A stretch of DNA of 64,000 bases from Catellatospora bangladeshensis (GTDB lineage Bacteria > Actinomycetota > Actinomycetes > Mycobacteriales > Micromonosporaceae), in assembly GCF_016862575.1 (NCBI RefSeq), contig NZ_BONF01000005.1:186001-250000 (forward strand), given 5' to 3'. The translations under genes were made by a program, and so were the position numbers. Below the pieces are notes generated by a model that saw only the letters and a list, made by a program, of their open reading frames with translations, did not search any database and had not been told where the DNA came from. This document shows, piece after piece, positions 34,595 to 44,136 of the stretch. Every line of letters begins with the position of its first letter. Positions within the stretch are counted from its first letter, which is position 1.

Positions 34595-35776
34595 TCAGTA
34601 GCTGGGCAGGGACGGGTCCACCGTCTTCACCCAGGCCAGCACGCCGCCCTGCACGTGCACGGCGTCCTTGAACCCGGCCGCCTTCAGCGCGGCGAGCGCC
34701 TCGGCCGAGCGCACGCCCGACTTGCAGTGCAGCACGATCTGCTTGTCCTGCGGCAGCTTCGACAGCGCCTCGCCGGACAGGATGTCGCCCTTCGGGATCA
34801 GCACGCTGCCCGGGATGCGCACGATCTCGAACTCGGCGGGCTCGCGCACGTCCACCAGCAGGAAGTCCTTGTCGGCGTCCTGCCAGTCCTTAAGCTCCCG
34901 GGCGGTGATGGTCGCGTCGACCACCGCGTCCTGCGCCTCGGGCGAGACCGCGCCGCAGAAGTCCTCGTAGTCCTCCAGCAGCTCGGTGACGCTCGGGTTC
35001 TCGCCGCAGAGCACGCAGGACGGGTCCTTGCGGACCTTGATCTTGCGGTACGACATCTCCAGGGCGTCGTACACCATCAGCTTGCCGACCAGCGGCTCGC
35101 CGATGCCGGCCAGCAGCTTGATGGCCTCGTTGACCTGGATCGAGCCGATGCTGGCGCACAGCACGCCGAGCACGCCGCCCTCGGCGCACGACGGCACCAT
35201 GCCGGGCGGCGGCGGCTCCGGGTAGAGGCAGCGGTAGCAGGGGCCGTGCTCGGCCCAGAAGACGCTGGCCTGGCCGTCGAACCGGTAGATCGAGCCCCAC
35301 ACGTAGGGCTTGCCGAGCAGCACGGCGGCGTCGTTCACCAGGTAACGGGTGGCGAAGTTGTCCGTGCCGTCGACGATCAGGTCGTACTGGCCGAAGATCT
35401 CGAAGACGTTCTCGCGGTCCAGCGCCGTGTCGTGGATGACCACGTTCACGTACGGGTTGATCTCCCGGATGCTGTTCGCGGCCGACTCGGCCTTCGGCCG
35501 CCCGATGTCGGACTGGCCGTGAATGATCTGGCGCTGCAGGTTCGACTCGTCGACGGTGTCGAACTCGACGATGCCCAGCGTGCCGACCCCGGCCGCGGCC
35601 AGGTACATCAGCGCGGGCGAGCCGAGCCCTCCGGCGCCGACGCACAGCACCTTGGCGTTCTTGAGCCGCTTCTGACCGTCCATCCCGACGTCCGGGATGA
35701 TCAGGTGGCGGCTGTAGCGGCGGACCTCGTCCACCGAGAGCGACTCGGCGGGCTCCACGAGCGGCGGCAACGACAT
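34595..35776 (-). CDS. moeZ: adenylyltransferase/sulfurtransferase MoeZ
   Basis: MoeZ activates the C-terminus of small sulfur-carrier proteins (MoaD/ThiS/CysO-like) by adenylation and transfers sulfur through a rhodanese domain. The 393-residue protein has the ThiF/MoeB ATP-binding GAGGLGSP (about 47-54), VDGTDNFATRYLVNDAA, two zinc-type cysteine pairs (CYRC and CVLC), and a C-terminal rhodanese with active-site loop HCKSGVRS. The start at MSLPPLVEP is chosen by similarity to mycobacterial MoeZ; an ATG at 35812 with GGAG just upstream would add 12 residues. Gene order matches the Rv3206c neighbourhood. Confidence 0.93.
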   Translation of the reverse strand: MSLPPLVEPAESLSVDEVRRYSRHLIIPDVGMDGQKRLKNAKVLCVGAGGLGSPALMYLAAAGVGTLGIVEFDTVDESNLQRQIIHGQSDIGRPKAESAANSIREINPYVNVVIHDTALDRENVFEIFGQYDLIVDGTDNFATRYLVNDAAVLLGKPYVWGSIYRFDGQASVFWAEHGPCYRCLYPEPPPPGMVPSCAEGGVLGVLCASIGSIQVNEAIKLLAGIGEPLVGKLMVYDALEMSYRKIKVRKDPSCVLCGENPSVTELLEDYEDFCGAVSPEAQDAVVDATITARELKDWQDADKDFLLVDVREPAEFEIVRIPGSVLIPKGDILSGEALSKLPQDKQIVLHCKSGVRSAEALAALKAAGFKDAVHVQGGVLAWVKTVDPSLPSY

Positions 35777-35881
35777 GACCATATTCTCGCTCGCCAGGGT
35801 AGGGAATGCCATGATCTCCAACCCCGTGGGATGCGAATTGCATCACGGGCCCCACCGGGAATTTCGATCACGGTCCCGGGG

Positions 35882-35923
35882 TCGCGACACGCCGCCGAAC
35901 ACGCCCCTAAGTTCATGATCAAC
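35882..35923. repeat. intergenic palindrome family C, partial copy 3
   Basis: Only the loop core (CGCGACACGCCGCCGAACAC) and the right arm (TAAGTTCATGATCAAC) are well preserved. The left arm is degenerate. It lies between DUF3152 gene 1 and moeZ. Confidence 0.6.
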
Positions 35924-35952
35924 GGGGTAGGGCGCGGGGCGCGGCGGGGCGG

Positions 35953-36855
35953 TCAGGGGATGGCGGGGCCTCGGTAGAGGGTGGGGGTGGTGGGGGCCTG
36001 GGGGTAGGGCCAGGGGTTGGGGGTGCAGCCCTTGCGGTCGGTGGACTGTTGTTGCATGACGGGGGCGGGTTGGCCGGCGGCGGGGCAGGCCTCGTGACCG
36101 TAGCCGATCTGGTGGCCGAGTTCGTGGTTGAGGGCGAAGGCGCGGTAGTCGTCGAGGGGGGCGCCGTAGTTGGGGACGGCCTGCTGCCAGCGGTCCAGGT
36201 TGAGGATGAGCTGGCCGGGCAGGCGGCAGGAGTGGTAGCCCTCGGTGTGCAGGCCGCCCGCGGCGCACAGCTTCTGCGAGGTGCCCGCGGTGGCCAGGAA
36301 GACGGTGAAGTCGTAGGACGCCTTCTCCGCGACGCGCTGGAAGCGCAGGGTGCCGCCGGCGGTCCAGCCGCGCGGCTCGGTGAGGATGCGCTCCACCTCG
36401 GCGGCGAAGGCGGCTGGCTGCGGGCCGGCGCCCTTCTCCACGGCGATGCGGTAGCGCTTCAGGGTGCCCTTCGCGCCGAGGGCCTTGCCGGTGCCGGTGG
36501 CGTACGCGAACGAGCCGCTGCCCGCGGCGGGCGCGGAGCCCTCGGGGGCGGGCGTGCTCTCCTCGCGGGGCTGACCGGACGCGCCGGGTTCGGCGGCGGC
36601 CTCGGTCGGCGAGGTCTCGCCGGAGGCGGCCGGGGCGGCGGGGCCGTCGAGCAGCAGGCCCTCCGAGCCGCGGGCCAGGTCGATCCCGGCCAGCAGCACG
36701 ATGACGCCGAGCGCGCCGAGCACGATGCGGCGGTTACGGCGGCGGCGCGCCTCGATCACGGCGCGGCGGCGGGCCCGGAAGCCGGGGCGGTCGCCGCCGG
36801 AGGCGCGGTCGCCGTGCTCGCGCCGCGGTTCGAACAGCTCCAGCTCGGTGCTCAT
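35953..36855 (-). CDS. DUF3152 membrane-anchored protein with metzincin-type motif (copy 1)
   Basis: This 300-residue protein has a basic cytoplasmic start, one membrane helix (around RIVLGALGVIVLLAGIDLA), an Ala/Pro/Glu linker and a C-terminal DUF3152 domain. The domain contains HELGHQIGYGHEAC, an exact HExxHxxGxxH zinc pattern, so an extracellular metalloprotease-like activity is plausible but unproven. Four cysteines surround it. The ATG overlaps the stop of the tandem paralogue (TGATG), so both are co-translated. The mycobacterial counterpart Rv3207c is single. Confidence 0.87.
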   Translation of the reverse strand: MSTELELFEPRREHGDRASGGDRPGFRARRRAVIEARRRRNRRIVLGALGVIVLLAGIDLARGSEGLLLDGPAAPAASGETSPTEAAAEPGASGQPREESTPAPEGSAPAAGSGSFAYATGTGKALGAKGTLKRYRIAVEKGAGPQPAAFAAEVERILTEPRGWTAGGTLRFQRVAEKASYDFTVFLATAGTSQKLCAAGGLHTEGYHSCRLPGQLILNLDRWQQAVPNYGAPLDDYRAFALNHELGHQIGYGHEACPAAGQPAPVMQQQSTDRKGCTPNPWPYPQAPTTPTLYRGPAIP

Positions 36856-37769
36856 CAGGCCACCGGCGGCCCGGTGTAGCGCTTGCCGTCCACATACGGC
36901 CACGGGTTGGCCTTGCAGCCCTTGAGGCCGTACGTCTGCTGCTGCATGACCGGGGCGGGCTTGCCCTTGCCGGGGCAGGCCTCGTGGTTGCGGCCCAGCT
37001 CGTGGCCCACCTCGTGGTTGATCACGTAGGTGCGGTAGGTGGTCAGGTCGATCTTTCCGTTGACATAGTCGGGCACCGACAGCCGCCACCGGTTGAGGTT
37101 GATCACGACCCGGCCGGGCAGGCGGCAGGAGGTGTAGGAGACGCCGTCCATCCGCGTGTCCATGCCGCCGGTGGCGCACATCCGGCGCGTGGTCTCGCCG
37201 GTGGCCAGGTAGACGGTGAAGTTGTACGACGACCCGTTGGGCACCCGCTGCAACCGGTACTGCCTGCCCGCGATCCAGCTGCGCGGGTCGCCGAGCGTCT
37301 GCTCGATCATCTCGGTGAAGACGTCCAGCTCCTCGTCCGCGATGTTCTTCTCCGCCGCCACCCGGAACCGCTTGGTGGTGCCCGCGGTGCCCAGCACGTC
37401 GCCCTTGCCGGTGGCGTACGTCCAGGTGCCCGGCCCGGAGGCGGGGATGTCCCCGGCCACCTGGTAGACCGGCTCGGGGCTGGGCGACGGCGACGGCGCC
37501 GCCGAGGGCGACGGCTCGGCGGAGGGCTCAGCGCTCTCGGCCACCGACGGCGCCGAGGCCGTGTGGCTGGTCGGCACGGTCTCGTGCGTGCCGCCGCGCA
37601 GCAGGTCGATGCCGACGAGCAGGGCCGCGCCGAGCAGCACGAACGCCGCTGCCGCCCGGCGGCGTCGCTGCCGGGCACGGGCACGGGCGAGCCGTCCGGA
37701 CTCGACCCGGGACGACCGGACGGGGGCGTCCCGATCGGCCCGGCGCGTCGGTGCGGGGGCGGTGCGCAT
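36855..37769 (-). CDS. DUF3152 membrane-anchored protein with metzincin-type motif (copy 2)
   Basis: This 304-residue paralogue has the same plan: a basic start, a membrane helix (AAAAFVLLGAALLVGIDLL), a Ser/Pro/Glu linker, then the DUF3152 domain with HEVGHELGRNHEAC (HExxHxxGxxH). Shared flanks include MDGVSYTSCRLPGRVVINLNRW in equivalent position to copy 1, and APVMQQQT. The start at 37769 has AGG nine bases upstream; 37787 is an alternative that nearly touches the upstream gene. It is the middle gene of a three-gene minus-strand operon. Confidence 0.87.
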   Translation of the reverse strand: MRTAPAPTRRADRDAPVRSSRVESGRLARARARQRRRRAAAAFVLLGAALLVGIDLLRGGTHETVPTSHTASAPSVAESAEPSAEPSPSAAPSPSPSPEPVYQVAGDIPASGPGTWTYATGKGDVLGTAGTTKRFRVAAEKNIADEELDVFTEMIEQTLGDPRSWIAGRQYRLQRVPNGSSYNFTVYLATGETTRRMCATGGMDTRMDGVSYTSCRLPGRVVINLNRWRLSVPDYVNGKIDLTTYRTYVINHEVGHELGRNHEACPGKGKPAPVMQQQTYGLKGCKANPWPYVDGKRYTGPPVA

Positions 37770-37789
37770 CGACACAGCCTGCCACATCC

Positions 37790-40189
37790 CTACGGAAGCA
37801 GCGCCGCTAGCCGCCTGTTCACCGCGCTGAGCGTCGCCCGCACCACAGCCCGGCGGGGATCGCCGGCCACGAGCGCGGACCCGGCGAGCTGCTCCACCCA
37901 GCCGCCGCAGACCAGCAACACCACCACGACGGCGACCTCGCAGCTGCCCATCGGCACGATGGTGGCCTGCTCGACGAAGCAGCGGCCGGACTCGCCGGTG
38001 GTGGTGCCCTCGCGCAGCAGATCGTCGATGGCCACGGCGGTGGCCGCGGCGCACAGCCGCAGCACGTACGCGTCGACCGCCGGCCCGCTGGCCACCCCGA
38101 CGGCCTGCCGGTCGCCGGTGTTCAGCCGCACCTCCACCGTGGCGTCGAGCCCGAACGTGCTGGTCTGCACATGCTCGATGATCGCCCGGGGGCCCTGGTC
38201 GCGTTCGGTCGGCAGCGGCGGCGGCGACGCGGCGGCGGGCAGCTCCGGCTCGGTGTTCACCGAGCGCAGCGCCGCGACCCGGTCCCGCAGCTCGCCCGGC
38301 CCGCGCAGCTCGCCCGGGGCGCGCCGGGGCACGTTGACCGGGTGGCGGCGGCGCGGCTCGCGCGGCAGCGTGTCGGACAGCGGATCGGGCTGCAGGCCGG
38401 GTGGCGGCGCGGCGCCCGCGCCGGAGCGCGGGGCGGGCAGCGTCGCGGTCGGCGGGGGCCCGTCGGACGCGGGGGCGGGCTTCGGCACGGCCGGTCCGGC
38501 CGGCGCGGCGTCGATGCCCATCTGCTCCTGGAGCATGCGGGCCACCATCCGGCTGATCGCCGCCGGGTCGGCCCCCTCCGCGAGGTCGAGCCGAAGGTGA
38601 TGGGCGCCGGTGGGGGTGGTGCGCAGGGCCGCGTCGCGTACGCCGGCCACGCCGCGCACGGCGCGCAGCACCGCGTCGACGTCGAACCCGTCGGGCCGCT
38701 CGTCGGTCTCGGCGTCGTCGTTGCGGCGCAGGTGCGAGGCGATGCGGTCGAGCTGCGGCGTGGCGGCGACGGTCGCCTCCGCCTCCGCGACCGGGTGGAT
38801 GGTGGGCGGCACGTCCGGCACGGCGGGCACCCGCTGCGGCAGGTGCTCGCCCCCGGCCTCGGCCGGGGTGTCGCCCCGCTCGGCGGCGGCCGGCACGTGC
38901 TCGGCCGCCCGTTCCGCGGCGGGGGTGCCGCTCTGCGGGTGCGGGATGCGGGCCTGGTGCGGCGGAGGCGGGGCGGGCGGGATGTACGGCCGCGGCTGCG
39001 CCGTGAACGAGGGCTGTCCCGGGAACGACGCCGACGGCGTGCCCTCACCGCGCGGCGCGGGCTCCTGGTGCCCCGGGCCGCCGGACGCCTGCGCGACGAC
39101 CTCCTGCCCCGCCCGGCCGCCGCGTACCGCGTCGGCGACCTGGCGGCCGATCTGCTCGGCCGCCGGAGCGCGCCGCGAGCCGCCCTCTGCCGGCTCACCG
39201 GGCCGGGCGGCCTCCGGGTGGTCCAGCACGGGGCGGGCGAACTCCTGGGTGGCGTCCAGCCCCCGTCCCGGCCCGTCCTGCTCCGGAGCGCGCGCGGCGG
39301 GCGCCCGGTCGGCCGGGCCCGGCTGCGTACGGTCCGGCGGCGCGGGCTGGCGCGAGGGGCGCACGGGCAGCGGCGGCTCGGCGAACGCCATGCCGAACCG
39401 TGCACCGAGCGAGAGCTGGTCGTCCACCTCCGGCGCGGCCGCGCCGGGCGGCTCCTCGCGCTCCCTGGTCAACGGCATGGACATGCGGGCCTCCTGGACC
39501 GGTGGCACGGCACGGGTGGCGGCGGCGGCCGCGGCGGCCAGCGGCGCGTCGGCGGCGGGCAGCGCGGGCACCGGCCCGGTCAGCTCGGCGGGCAGCGAGG
39601 GCCGCAGGCCGGGCGGGGGCACCGGGTACCCGCCCGTGGGCACGGTCAGCGCCGGGTTGGCGCCCGTGGGCAGCGGCGGCATGACGGGGATCGGGACCAC
39701 CTCCGGCGGGGCGACCGGCTCCGGGTGGAACGGGGTGAAGACCGGCGGGGCGGGGTCGGCGGACAGGCGGGGCGAGCCGTGGGAGGGGGTGGGCTCGTCG
39801 AACGCCGCGTGCCGGGCGAACTCCGCCGAGCTCTGCGCCAGCTCGTCCGCGTACGGGTCCTCGCCGGGGGAGGAGGGCTCCGGCAGGGGACGCTGGTCGG
39901 CGTACTGGCGGTGCTGGCCGTTCACGGCGGGCGGGGCGGCCTCGGGTGAGCGCAGCAGGGTCGCGGTCAGCGGGTCGGCGCCGGACAGCGCCTCGATGCC
40001 GCGGCGATCGGCCACCTGGGCGTGCCAGGGGGTCAACGGCTCGAATCCCGGTTCGAGCGCGGCACCGGCGCTCGACCACCCTCCCGTACGCTCGTCGGCC
40101 CATCCTCCGGGCTTGCGCCCGTTCGCCGTCGAACCGTTACCTGGTTCGTCGGGTCCCGTCGTACTGTCGGTCTGCCCTGTTACGTCCAC
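37790..40189 (-). CDS. large proline-rich protein with two C-terminal globular segments
   Basis: This 799-residue protein is mostly low-complexity Pro/Ala/Glu/Arg sequence with no signal peptide or membrane segment near the start. Two ordered segments are seen. The first is FDVDAVLRAVRGVAGVRDAA... with a ferredoxin-like alternation of helix and strand. The second, about 150 residues at the C-terminus, contains GLDATVEVRLNTGDRQAVGVA and resembles the regulatory dimerisation domain of isopropylmalate synthase. Both readings are tentative. The GTG at 40189 has GGAGGA upstream, which rules out the longer frame. It leads the operon with the two DUF3152 genes and is divergent from tetR. Confidence 0.72.
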   Translation of the reverse strand: MDVTGQTDSTTGPDEPGNGSTANGRKPGGWADERTGGWSSAGAALEPGFEPLTPWHAQVADRRGIEALSGADPLTATLLRSPEAAPPAVNGQHRQYADQRPLPEPSSPGEDPYADELAQSSAEFARHAAFDEPTPSHGSPRLSADPAPPVFTPFHPEPVAPPEVVPIPVMPPLPTGANPALTVPTGGYPVPPPGLRPSLPAELTGPVPALPAADAPLAAAAAAATRAVPPVQEARMSMPLTREREEPPGAAAPEVDDQLSLGARFGMAFAEPPLPVRPSRQPAPPDRTQPGPADRAPAARAPEQDGPGRGLDATQEFARPVLDHPEAARPGEPAEGGSRRAPAAEQIGRQVADAVRGGRAGQEVVAQASGGPGHQEPAPRGEGTPSASFPGQPSFTAQPRPYIPPAPPPPHQARIPHPQSGTPAAERAAEHVPAAAERGDTPAEAGGEHLPQRVPAVPDVPPTIHPVAEAEATVAATPQLDRIASHLRRNDDAETDERPDGFDVDAVLRAVRGVAGVRDAALRTTPTGAHHLRLDLAEGADPAAISRMVARMLQEQMGIDAAPAGPAVPKPAPASDGPPPTATLPAPRSGAGAAPPPGLQPDPLSDTLPREPRRRHPVNVPRRAPGELRGPGELRDRVAALRSVNTEPELPAAASPPPLPTERDQGPRAIIEHVQTSTFGLDATVEVRLNTGDRQAVGVASGPAVDAYVLRLCAAATAVAIDDLLREGTTTGESGRCFVEQATIVPMGSCEVAVVVVLLVCGGWVEQLAGSALVAGDPRRAVVRATLSAVNRRLAALLP

Positions 40190-40308
40190 CGTGCGCTCCT
40201 CCGTCGCCCACGCTGAGGCTACCGTGAACGGCGAATGACGATAAGTTGCAACGACGGGCCAGTTTGCAAGATCCGTCGAAGGATCCGTCCGCAGGGTGAG
40301 GAGATTCC

Positions 40309-40962
40309 ATGACCGCGGCCACCAGTGGCGCCAACCCGAACGGCTCCACAGCCACGGGCCGGCCGACCCGGCTGCCCCGGTCGGCACGACGCAAGCAGCT
40401 GCTCGCCGCGGCTCAGGACGTCTTCGTCGCCCAGGGCTACCACTCCGCCGCGATGGACGACATCGCCGAGCGCGCCGGGGTGTCCAAACCGGTCCTCTAC
40501 CAGCACTTCCCCGGGAAGCTGGAGCTGTATCTCGCGCTGCTGGACACCCACTGCGACGCGTTCGCCGAGCGCATCCGGTCGGCGATGGCGGCGACCACGG
40601 ACAACAAGGAACGTGTCCGTGGAGCCATGCGCGCCTACTTCGACTTCGTCTCCCACGAGAGCGAGGCCTACCGCCTGGTCTTCGAGTCCGACCTGCGCAA
40701 CGACCCGGCGGTCGCCGAGCGGGTGGACCGGATGGAGCGGCTGTCCGTCGAGGCGATCACCGAGACCATCATGTCCGACACCGGCGTGTCGCGCGCCCGC
40801 GCCGAGGTCCTCGCGGCGGGTCTGTGCGGCGCCGCCCAGGTCTCGGCCCGCTGGTGGCTGGCCGGTGGCCGGGTCGTGGCCCAGGACGAGGCCGAGCAGC
40901 TCATCACCACCCTCTCGTGGCGTGGCATCAGCAGTTTCCCGCTCAGCGGCGCCGACCACTGA
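40309..40962 (+). CDS. TetR-family transcriptional regulator
   Basis: This 217-residue protein has a TetR DNA-binding domain at about residues 28-75 (RKQLLAAAQDVFVAQGYHSAAMDDIAERAGVSKPVLYQHF), followed by a helical ligand domain. The ATG follows GAGGAGATTCC. In M. tuberculosis the homologue in the same position is Rv3208, between DUF3152 and DUF3107 genes. The ligand and targets are unknown here; the divergent proline-rich gene is a natural candidate because the two starts are 120 bases apart. Confidence 0.9.
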   Translation: MTAATSGANPNGSTATGRPTRLPRSARRKQLLAAAQDVFVAQGYHSAAMDDIAERAGVSKPVLYQHFPGKLELYLALLDTHCDAFAERIRSAMAATTDNKERVRGAMRAYFDFVSHESEAYRLVFESDLRNDPAVAERVDRMERLSVEAITETIMSDTGVSRARAEVLAAGLCGAAQVSARWWLAGGRVVAQDEAEQLITTLSWRGISSFPLSGADH

Positions 40963-41047
40963 CGCAAGATCGATGAGAGCTGCCGGGCCGCCACGCCATC
41001 GTCCTGCCCGGACGGCGGTAGGCTCAAGGACGAGCCGAGGAGGTTGT

Positions 41048-41275
41048 GTGGAGGTCAAGATCGGTGTGCAGTTCGCCCCCCGCGAGTTGGTGGTGGACAG
41101 CGCGCAGACGCCCGCCGAGGTCGAGCAGCTGGTGGCCGACGCGCTCGCGTCGAAGTCCCAGGTGCTGACCCTGGTCGACGAGAAGGGCCGCCGGGTCGTC
41201 GTACCGGCGGACAAGATCGCTTATGTGGAGATCGCGGAAGCCTCGACGCGCAGCGTGGGCTTCACCGCCCGCTGA
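41048..41275 (+). CDS. DUF3107 small protein
   Basis: This 75-residue protein matches DUF3107 over its full length (VEVKIGVQFAPRELVVDSAQ to STRSVGF). The family is widespread in actinobacteria; in M. tuberculosis the homologue is Rv3208A (TB9.4). Function is unknown. The GTG start follows a GAGGAGG ribosome site. A strong hairpin follows the gene, so tetR and this gene probably form the end of one transcript. Confidence 0.93.
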   Translation: MEVKIGVQFAPRELVVDSAQTPAEVEQLVADALASKSQVLTLVDEKGRRVVVPADKIAYVEIAEASTRSVGFTAR

Positions 41276-41288
41276 GGCACTTCCTTTG

Positions 41289-41322
41289 ACGGACGGCACG
41301 GCGCTCGCGCCGTGCCGTCCGT
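41289..41322 (+). terminator. terminator after DUF3107 gene
   Basis: A perfect 15-base stem (ACGGACGGCACGGCG with its complement) with a four-base CTCG loop. Confidence 0.8.
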
Positions 41323-41346
41323 GCGTCCGGCCGGTATCCTGCGCAC

Positions 41347-42003
41347 GTGTCCGCTGACCCGGGTGTGATCGATCTTCTGGGCATGCTCGCCTACGGCGAG
41401 CTGCTGGCCTTCGACCGGATGGCGGCCGACGCGCGGCTGGCCCCGGACCTGTCCCGCCAGGCCGCGCTGGCCGAGATGGCGGCGGCGGAGATGGGCAACT
41501 ACCGGCGGCTGGCCGACCGCCTGGGCGAGCTGGGCGCCGAGCCCGAGGACGCGATGCGCCCCTTCGTCGCGGCGCTGCGCAGCTTCCACGACAACACCGA
41601 GCCGGGCGACTGGCTGGAGGCGCTGACCAAGGCGTACGTCGGCGAGGGCATCTCGGATGACTTCTTCCGGGAGGTGGCCCGGGTGCTGCCCCCGGGCAGC
41701 CTGGCCGACGCCGACCGGGCGCTGGTGCTGGACGTGCTGCACGACGACGGCTACGCGGGCTTCGCGGCGGCCGAGATCAAGGCCGCGATCGCGGCGGACC
41801 CGAAGGTCGCCAACCGGCTGTCGATGTGGGCGCGCCGGCTCACCGGCGAGGCGCTGTCACAGGCGCAGCAGGTGGCGCTGGAGCGCACGCCGCTCACCGC
41901 GCTGGTGCTGTCGGGCATCGACGGCGGCTCGCTGGAGGAGCTTTTCGGGCGGCTGACCGCCGCGCACACGGCCCGGATGGGCGCGGTCGGCCTCAATAAT
42001 TGA
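41347..42003 (+). CDS. ferritin-like fold protein
   Basis: This 218-residue all-helical protein resembles the ferritin-like family of Rv3210c, whose position it occupies next to the DEAD-box helicase. Candidate metal-bridging residues are in LLAYGELLAFDRM and AEMAAAEMGNYRRL. A complete second ExxH pair is not obvious, so metal binding is uncertain. The GTG start has TATCCT at 41335-41340 six bases upstream and no ribosome site, indicating a leaderless transcript. Function is unknown. Confidence 0.8.
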   Translation: MSADPGVIDLLGMLAYGELLAFDRMAADARLAPDLSRQAALAEMAAAEMGNYRRLADRLGELGAEPEDAMRPFVAALRSFHDNTEPGDWLEALTKAYVGEGISDDFFREVARVLPPGSLADADRALVLDVLHDDGYAGFAAAEIKAAIAADPKVANRLSMWARRLTGEALSQAQQVALERTPLTALVLSGIDGGSLEELFGRLTAAHTARMGAVGLNN

Positions 42004-42054
42004 CCGATTTGCGTGGCATATCCCACTAACAGCCGGGAATTCGCCACACACCAG

Positions 42055-42083
42055 GTGACCAGACGGCCACTACGCCGTACGAT
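42055..42083 (+). promoter_or_regulatory. candidate promoter of the DEAD-box helicase
   Basis: GTGACC (42055-42060), exactly 17 bases, then TACGAT (42078-42083) matches the housekeeping actinobacterial promoter well. Transcription from here would leave an untranslated leader of roughly 210 bases. Confidence 0.6.
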
Positions 42084-42303
42084 GGACCACGTTGACATGG
42101 GCCCGATGCCCATGTCGTCGCGTGTGCGGCGCCGCGGTCCCCCAGGATCGCGACCGCGACGGGGAGGCACTCCACTGTCGCGCCGCGCCCCCGCGCCGAG
42201 ACTACATATACGCCCTTCGATGAAAACTGGGCGTACCGACATCCGCAGGGCAACCCCCAGGGTCCGCCGTATGCGGATCACTGAGAGGGCACCCCAGAAC
42301 TCC
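42084..42303 (+). other. long 5' leader of the helicase gene
   Basis: No reading frame in this stretch looks like protein. It contains GC-rich complementary segments (for example around 42125-42165) that could fold. Long leaders are known on autoregulated RNA-helicase genes, so post-transcriptional control is plausible but not shown. Confidence 0.4.
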
Positions 42304-44028
<1,725 letters not shown>

Positions 44029-44040
44029 CGAAAGCACCGG

Positions 44041-44084
44041 AAGGGGCGTCCCGTGCTGTGGAAACACAGCACGGGGCGCCCCTT
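44041..44084 (+). terminator. strong terminator after the helicase gene
   Basis: A 20-base stem (one G-T pair) is closed by a GAAA tetraloop at 44061-44064 and followed by TTTCCC. It is among the most stable hairpins in the window. Confidence 0.9.
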
Positions 44085-44098
44085 TCCCAACTAAAGTT

Positions 44099-44117
44099 TG
44101 AGGTTAGGGTTCCCTTA
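44099..44117 (+). promoter_or_regulatory. candidate IdeR/DtxR iron box
   Basis: TGAGGTTAGGGTTCCCTTA matches the 19-base DtxR/IdeR consensus at 14 positions by eye. It lies where the -35 region should be: six bases upstream of a TACGGT -10 at 44124-44129, which itself is seven bases before the heme oxygenase ATG. Iron-loaded IdeR would then block transcription. Confidence 0.7.
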
Positions 44118-44136
44118 CTCGCGTACGGTGCTGGCC

